A stretch of 8,801 nucleotides of DNA from Methylovulum sp. (GTDB taxonomy: Bacteria > Pseudomonadota > Gammaproteobacteria > Methylococcales > Methylomonadaceae). This document shows positions 6,117 to 8,801 of the stretch, piece by piece; the stretch's first letter is position 1, and each line of letters opens with the position of its first letter. The DNA lies in NCBI GenBank assembly GCA_016919605.1, contig JACXTQ010000376.1, forward strand, positions 1 through 8,801. The letters run 5' to 3'. Both the position numbers and the translations under genes were made by a program. The notes under the pieces are model-generated. The model worked only from the letters and a program-made list of their open reading frames with translations. It had not been told where the DNA came from and searched no databases.

Positions 6117-6195
6117 GCTGGTTGGCCTACCAGCACCGTAGGCGAGCATTGGTTTGCCAGAATTAGCGGCACACCGCTACCGACCCTGACAAACC
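6117..6195 (-). other. Structured intergenic segment with nested hairpins
   Basis: Between the exported-protein gene and the helical-protein gene are GCTGGT/ACCAGC (6117-6122 with 6129-6134, 6-base loop) and TAGCGG/CCGCTA (6164-6169 with 6174-6179, loop CACA). The second is enclosed by GGTTTG/CAAACC (6151-6156 with 6190-6195). None is followed by a T-run on the minus strand. They could be mRNA-processing or stability structures in a shared transcript. Confidence 0.35.
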
Positions 6196-6208
6196 TATCC
6201 GCTATATC

Positions 6209-6874
6209 TTATTGCTTGGCCATATTAACGGCACATTTTTGTACGTTGGCAGTGTTAAATCCCGCTATTACAAGGGTATTGCCGATCTGCCCGGCACTGA
6301 TGACATCATTCGGGTCGATACAGCCCCACCAATTACCGTCACCATTACCGACTATTCCCCAAGAGTAATTGTTATAATAAGACAACTTATCGATGCCCGC
6401 CGCCCGCAACTGTACTTCAAACGGATGCTTTGAGGCCGGCCCGGTTATCCAATTGGCTTGAAGGTGTGCGGTACAACATCTGCTGCATGAAATAGCCGCT
6501 TCGGTGCGTCCACCTGGAAGCACTGTGGTCACTACGGTGCACGTGGTGCCTAAGCCATCGCTATACGTCCCCGGAATAAATTTGTTGGATGAAGTGGTCA
6601 GGGCAATCTCAGAGGCAAGCGTCGGCAGAGAGTTTATGGTGCCGTCACTTAATACATCCAAATCAATGGTGAGGTTGTAATATTTCACCTTGCCATCACT
6701 ATCGACTGTCGGCACCCGAAACGCCTGGAATTGTTTGCCAGTAGCGAAAATTTGGGCGTTTTCAAGATAGGCCGTTGGCGTGGCGGCAAAACTGGGGCTG
6801 GCTATAAAAACCCCCAACACCATCACTACTAAATGGTATAGCCTATAACCCAAAATATTGTGTTGCTTATTCAT
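6209..6874 (-). CDS. Exported six-cysteine protein of unknown function
   Basis: 221 residues with a clear Sec signal peptide (hydrophobic HLVVMVLGVFIASPSFA, cleavage near residue 30). The mature part (about 191 residues) is rich in Thr, Asn, Gly and beta-type sequence and holds six cysteines: GTTC, ISCSRCC (three), WWGC and QKC, enough for three disulfides. A GNGDGNWWGCIDPNDV stretch, with alternating Gly/Asp/Asn, could bind calcium or glycan, but this is speculation. I recognise no family. The ATG at 6874 has AGAGGT about seven bases upstream; a GTG at 6883 overlaps that ribosome site and is rejected. It is preceded by copy B of the duplicated promoter module and followed, 121 bases on, by the helical-protein gene. 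Confidence 0.8.
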   Translation of the reverse strand: MNKQHNILGYRLYHLVVMVLGVFIASPSFAATPTAYLENAQIFATGKQFQAFRVPTVDSDGKVKYYNLTIDLDVLSDGTINSLPTLASEIALTTSSNKFIPGTYSDGLGTTCTVVTTVLPGGRTEAAISCSRCCTAHLQANWITGPASKHPFEVQLRAAGIDKLSYYNNYSWGIVGNGDGNWWGCIDPNDVISAGQIGNTLVIAGFNTANVQKCAVNMAKQ

Positions 6875-6912
6875 GTTGTTCACCTCTTTCAGTTGATGAT
6901 TGTTTTTTGCCT

Positions 6913-6927
6913 GTGTTTAGCAGGTAC
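6913..6927 (-). promoter_or_regulatory. Small hairpin in the leader of the exported six-cysteine gene
   Basis: On the minus strand the leader contains CCTG-CTAAACA-CAGG followed by CAAAAAA, about 40 bases before the start codon. The corresponding place in the copy-A leader can form CACGC-TAAA-GCGGTG with one bulge. No known riboswitch consensus fits; at most this is a short leader structure. Confidence 0.2.
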
Positions 6928-6974
6928 TTGTTAAAAACACCCGGCCACTAGGTCTGCCTTAGCTAACAGTGAGG

Positions 6975-7034
6975 ACTATATAACAAGCCCACTACCTAAT
7001 GAAATGAGTTATTACCTAAAAAAAAGTGAATAAT
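6975..7034 (-). promoter_or_regulatory. Promoter plus operator, copy B (for exported six-cysteine gene)
   Basis: On the minus strand there is a TATAGT -10 (6975-6980), a 17-base spacer and a TTCATT -35 (6998-7003). Four bases upstream is GTTATTACC (7008-7016), with a weaker mirrored arm GTGAATAAT (7026-7034). Order, spacing and the sequence GGACTATA/GTTATTACC match copy A at 4699-4759. The predicted start is near 6968, giving a leader of about 94 bases. The leaders also share patches (for example the CTTA-N8-GTG pattern just inside the start and a TTTAGC motif), suggesting common ancestry. Confidence 0.55.
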
Positions 7035-7039
7035 CCACA

Positions 7040-7253
7040 AAGTGGACAATTTTTTAGCTATATTTTTGATATATAATGAAAAAATAAACATAAAAAGGGT
7101 TGGTGGCAGGGTGGGGCAAGGTGTTTTTTTAGGGCTTGTAGCCTATAGTAGCGGTGGGCTAGGCAGATGCCTTTGCTAGACTTTTAAATCAGCCGCCGCC
7201 AGCCATGCACTACCCTAAGCCAGCCGAAAACCTTGGCTTTGCCATTTAGGGGG
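7040..7253. other. Intergenic stretch without a gene
   Basis: About 215 bases. The first part is AT-rich (upstream flank of promoter copy B, with TATATTTTTGATATATAATG); the rest is mixed. Downstream of the small membrane-protein gene (minus strand) a weak AAGCC/GGCTT stem is possible, but no T-run follows. I see no ORF, tRNA or repeat. Confidence 0.5.
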
Positions 7254-7664
7254 TTAACGCCGATTGCCGCGTAAGGCCAAACGCACGACCCAGCCGAGTA
7301 TGGCCGCGACCAGCACCGCACCGATACCGAACGCACCCCGGCAGAGCAGCTCTGCGCCAAACGTGTTTAAGAAGGGGAGAGGGTCTATACAGTGATGCTC
7401 ACCCGCCCCGAACGCTATCCATGCGCCCGGCACCAGCAACCCTACCAGTATCATAACCACCAACCAGGCATGGAGGCGGCGCAGCTGATATTCGGCGGCG
7501 ATGATCGCCAGCCCGGCGGCCACAAATGCCAAGCAGAGCACCACCGCCATCCCCGCCGGAACGTGGAGCTTTTCAGGGTGTCGGTACATGATTAGCCCCT
7601 CAAACAGCCCAAGTACAATGCAGATGCCGCCGCCAATCAGCCTGCCGCGCCGCCGTTCGTCCAT
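7254..7664 (-). CDS. Small four-helix membrane protein
   Basis: 136 residues beginning with a basic tail (MDERRRGR) that would stay cytoplasmic. There are four predicted membrane segments, near 9-26, 37-57, 66-85 and 110-131 (GAFGIGAVLVAAILGWVVRL), and a short loop GAGEHHCIDPLPF between the third and fourth that may face the periplasm. No family is recognised. I use the ATG at 7664 with GAGGG about eight bases upstream; the frame continues to 7766 but those 34 residues are Arg/Ala-rich and precede the ribosome site. It diverges from the next gene with 156 bases between the starts. It is GC-rich, unlike the genes to its left. Confidence 0.75.
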   Translation of the reverse strand: MDERRRGRLIGGGICIVLGLFEGLIMYRHPEKLHVPAGMAVVLCLAFVAAGLAIIAAEYQLRRLHAWLVVMILVGLLVPGAWIAFGAGEHHCIDPLPFLNTFGAELLCRGAFGIGAVLVAAILGWVVRLALRGNRR

Positions 7665-7747
7665 AGCCGTTGCCCTCGCTCTTACGTTTCGTGATAGTCG
7701 CCCGTGGTGCCTGCGCGACAGTGGACAAGGCCACGCAGCCGCCGCGC

Positions 7748-7776
7748 TTGCCTGACCGCGTGGCAAACTATATCAT
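7748..7776 (+). promoter_or_regulatory. Candidate sigma-70 promoter for the plus-strand membrane gene
   Basis: TTGCCT (7748-7753), a 17-base spacer and TATCAT (7771-7776) form a reasonable -35/-10 pair, placing the transcription start near 7783 and a leader of about 38 bases before the ATG at 7821. Confidence 0.4.
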
Positions 7777-7820
7777 TATGCCACAGGTTTTCCCATCACC
7801 ATTACCCTAGGCTATCGACT

Positions 7821-8246
7821 ATGCCCATAAGCCCGCGCCCGTTCTATTTTGTCGTACAGATGTCGCTGTGGGGGCTGGCTGCCGGTACGCTGGTGGTGTC
7901 GTTGCCGTGGCCGTTCCTGTTGCCACTGACTATCTTTTTTGCCGGTGTGCCGGGGCTGTTGGCGGGGGCTTTGTTGGGGGTCAAATACCGCTCGCGGCTT
8001 ATCCCTGAGCGCTTCTGGCTACGGGCGCGGAGCGGGGCGGGAGCCGGGGCGGTGGCGGCGGGCGGTTGTTATGCTATCGTGGCGCTGGTTGTCCAGACGG
8101 TGTTGCCTTGGGCTACGTTTTGTTTCGGTGTGTTGGGTTCCACCGCGCTGGGAGCTTGCGTGGGGGCGGTGGCCTTTGCCGCCCTGATGCCCGCGTCACT
8201 TAAAGGTTTTGGCTTGCCGACACCCTCGCCGGACGGGTTGGGGTAA
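7821..8246 (+). CDS. Small Gly/Ala-rich multi-pass membrane protein
   Basis: 141 residues with three to four hydrophobic segments: about 8-26, 30-53, 72-92 and 95-122. A basic loop VKYRSRLIPERFWLRARS lies between the second and third and is probably cytoplasmic by the positive-inside rule. The second half is rich in small residues (GAGAGAVAAGG, LGACVGAVAFAAL). No family is recognised. I use the ATG at 7821; the ribosome site is weak (AGG about nine bases upstream). The earlier in-frame start at 7704 would add a basic, non-membrane stretch overlapping the divergent gene's upstream region. The next gene starts 61 bases after its stop, so the two may form an operon separated by a folded spacer. 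Confidence 0.7.
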   Translation: MPISPRPFYFVVQMSLWGLAAGTLVVSLPWPFLLPLTIFFAGVPGLLAGALLGVKYRSRLIPERFWLRARSGAGAGAVAAGGCYAIVALVVQTVLPWATFCFGVLGSTALGACVGAVAFAALMPASLKGFGLPTPSPDGLG

Positions 8247-8288
8247 TGGGTGGCGGCCTGTGGGACACCCGCCTTACCAACGTAAGGC
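8242..8288 (+). promoter_or_regulatory. Alternative stem-loops between two plus-strand genes
   Basis: Two structures compete for the same bases. GGTAA-T-GGGTG (8242-8252, including the stop codon of the upstream gene) can pair with CACCC-GCC-TTACC (8266-8278). Alternatively GCCTTAC (8271-8277) pairs with GTAAGGC (8282-8288) across a CAAC loop. The second ends 19 bases before the next start codon. There is no T-run, so it is not an ordinary terminator. Confidence 0.35.
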
Positions 8289-8307
8289 CATTGCAATAGG
8301 GCGAGAC

Positions 8308-8801
8308 ATGAACATAAAAGGGTTGATAATCGGGTGGGTGGCCGTTATGGCCAGTTTTCAGGTGGGGGCGGATTATAAGGTATCAAGCCAAGACACTATT
8401 ATCCTGGTGCAGGTGCTTAAACAGGCTTTCGATGATGGGGGCTATACGGTGGTGTCGCCAAAAACCAGTCCACCAGACCCTTTTATAGATTATGGCAACC
8501 GCGAACAAATCAGCCGAAGTAAACAATTTATTCAAGAAGGCCTACAGACTAAGGGTGCGGATATTGCCACATTGCTTGATAAGTTGTTCGAGCGTAATAA
8601 AAAAACCGTCCGCCTAACGCTCCGCTCATCTATAAAAGACGGCTATATCATTGACTACCCAGGAAAGTACGGCAACTATTTCAAAAACAACAATGGCGGG
8701 TGGGATAGGTGGTATAAGGAACATCCCACAGCACATGGCAGCACCCAAGTGTCGTTGCCCGCTGTTGATGGGCAAAATGGGCTTATTTTAGTTTACAAAG
8801 G
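8308..8801 (+). CDS. Exported protein of unknown function, 3' end beyond window
   Basis: An open frame of 164 codons that runs off the right edge without a stop. It begins with a signal peptide (MNIKGLIIGWVAVMASFQVG, cleavage probably before Asp22). Visible segments are an LVQVLKQAFDDGGYTVVSPK stretch, a charged helix with GADIATLLDKLFERNKK, and then a distinctive block with DYPGKYGNYFKNNNGGWDRW, YKEHPTAHGSTQVSLPAVDG and LILVYKG. The aromatic/Gly/Asn-rich part suggests a beta-structured periplasmic or secreted domain. I do not recognise the family. The ATG at 8308 has AGGG six bases upstream. It follows the small membrane-protein gene on the same strand. Confidence 0.8.
   Translation, partial: MNIKGLIIGWVAVMASFQVGADYKVSSQDTIILVQVLKQAFDDGGYTVVSPKTSPPDPFIDYGNREQISRSKQFIQEGLQTKGADIATLLDKLFERNKKTVRLTLRSSIKDGYIIDYPGKYGNYFKNNNGGWDRWYKEHPTAHGSTQVSLPAVDGQNGLILVYK

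Noticed and set aside
6111..6195. Integron attC-like site
   Set aside because: The stems resemble a folded site, but the conserved GTTRRRY/RYYYAAC ends and cassette organisation are absent.
6884..6980. Cyclic-di-GMP (GEMM) or other known riboswitch in the leader
   Set aside because: Words such as ACACAGGCAAA and GGCCGGGTG recall pieces of GEMM, but their order and the missing core helices do not fit.
2735..8745. Similar words (CACATG..GGCAGCACCC) at about 2733 and 8730
   Set aside because: Short imperfect match, one copy inside a coding frame; consistent with chance.

Overview
The window looks like a stretch of gammaproteobacterial chromosome carrying accessory or lineage-specific genes. 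It has no rRNA, tRNA, CRISPR array, insertion sequence or phage structural gene that I can recognise. The organism is uncertain. The mix of Sec-exported proteins, a DUF1294 cold-shock fusion protein and a DUF4350-like exported protein fits Gammaproteobacteria, possibly a Methylococcales-like methanotroph, but nothing here is diagnostic. Base composition is patchy: the oxidoreductase and the genes after 7250 are GC-rich, while the genes around 1700-2700 and 4900-6100 are visibly AT-richer.

Layout. The window opens with the N-terminus of an exported caspase-like (peptidase C14) protein on the minus strand (<1-188). A roughly 550-base stretch with no convincing gene follows, then a classical short-chain dehydrogenase (741-1502, minus). 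Diverging from it is a plus-strand regulator-like protein (1697-2725) that joins a winged helix, a GHKL ATPase and a STAS-like DUF4325 domain. Three phased TTGACA repeats and a small palindrome lie in front of it. It converges on an exported DUF4350/GATase1-like protein (2871-3842, minus), with a shared terminator hairpin between them.

The middle is a run of minus-strand genes. These are a cold-shock-domain/DUF1294 membrane protein (3975-4610), an unrecognised helical 393-residue cytoplasmic protein (4906-6087), and upstream of that an unrecognised exported protein with six cysteines (6209-6874). The cold-shock/DUF1294 gene and the exported six-cysteine gene are preceded by clearly related promoter modules (4699-4759 and 6975-7034). 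Each has a TATAGT -10, a TTCAYT -35 and an inverted repeat built on GTTATTACC just upstream. This suggests the two transcription units share a regulator, and it is the most distinctive non-coding signal in the window.

The right end carries two small divergent multi-pass membrane proteins (7254-7664 minus and 7821-8246 plus). An exported protein of unknown function follows and runs off the window (8308->8801). A pair of mutually exclusive stem-loops lies between the last two genes.

How the genes might cooperate is mostly inference. The exported six-cysteine protein and the helical protein could be co-transcribed, since they share a strand, are 121 bases apart and have no T-tract terminator between them. 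The cold-shock/DUF1294 protein would respond to the same signal through the duplicated promoter. Nothing links the oxidoreductase or the caspase-like protein to them functionally.
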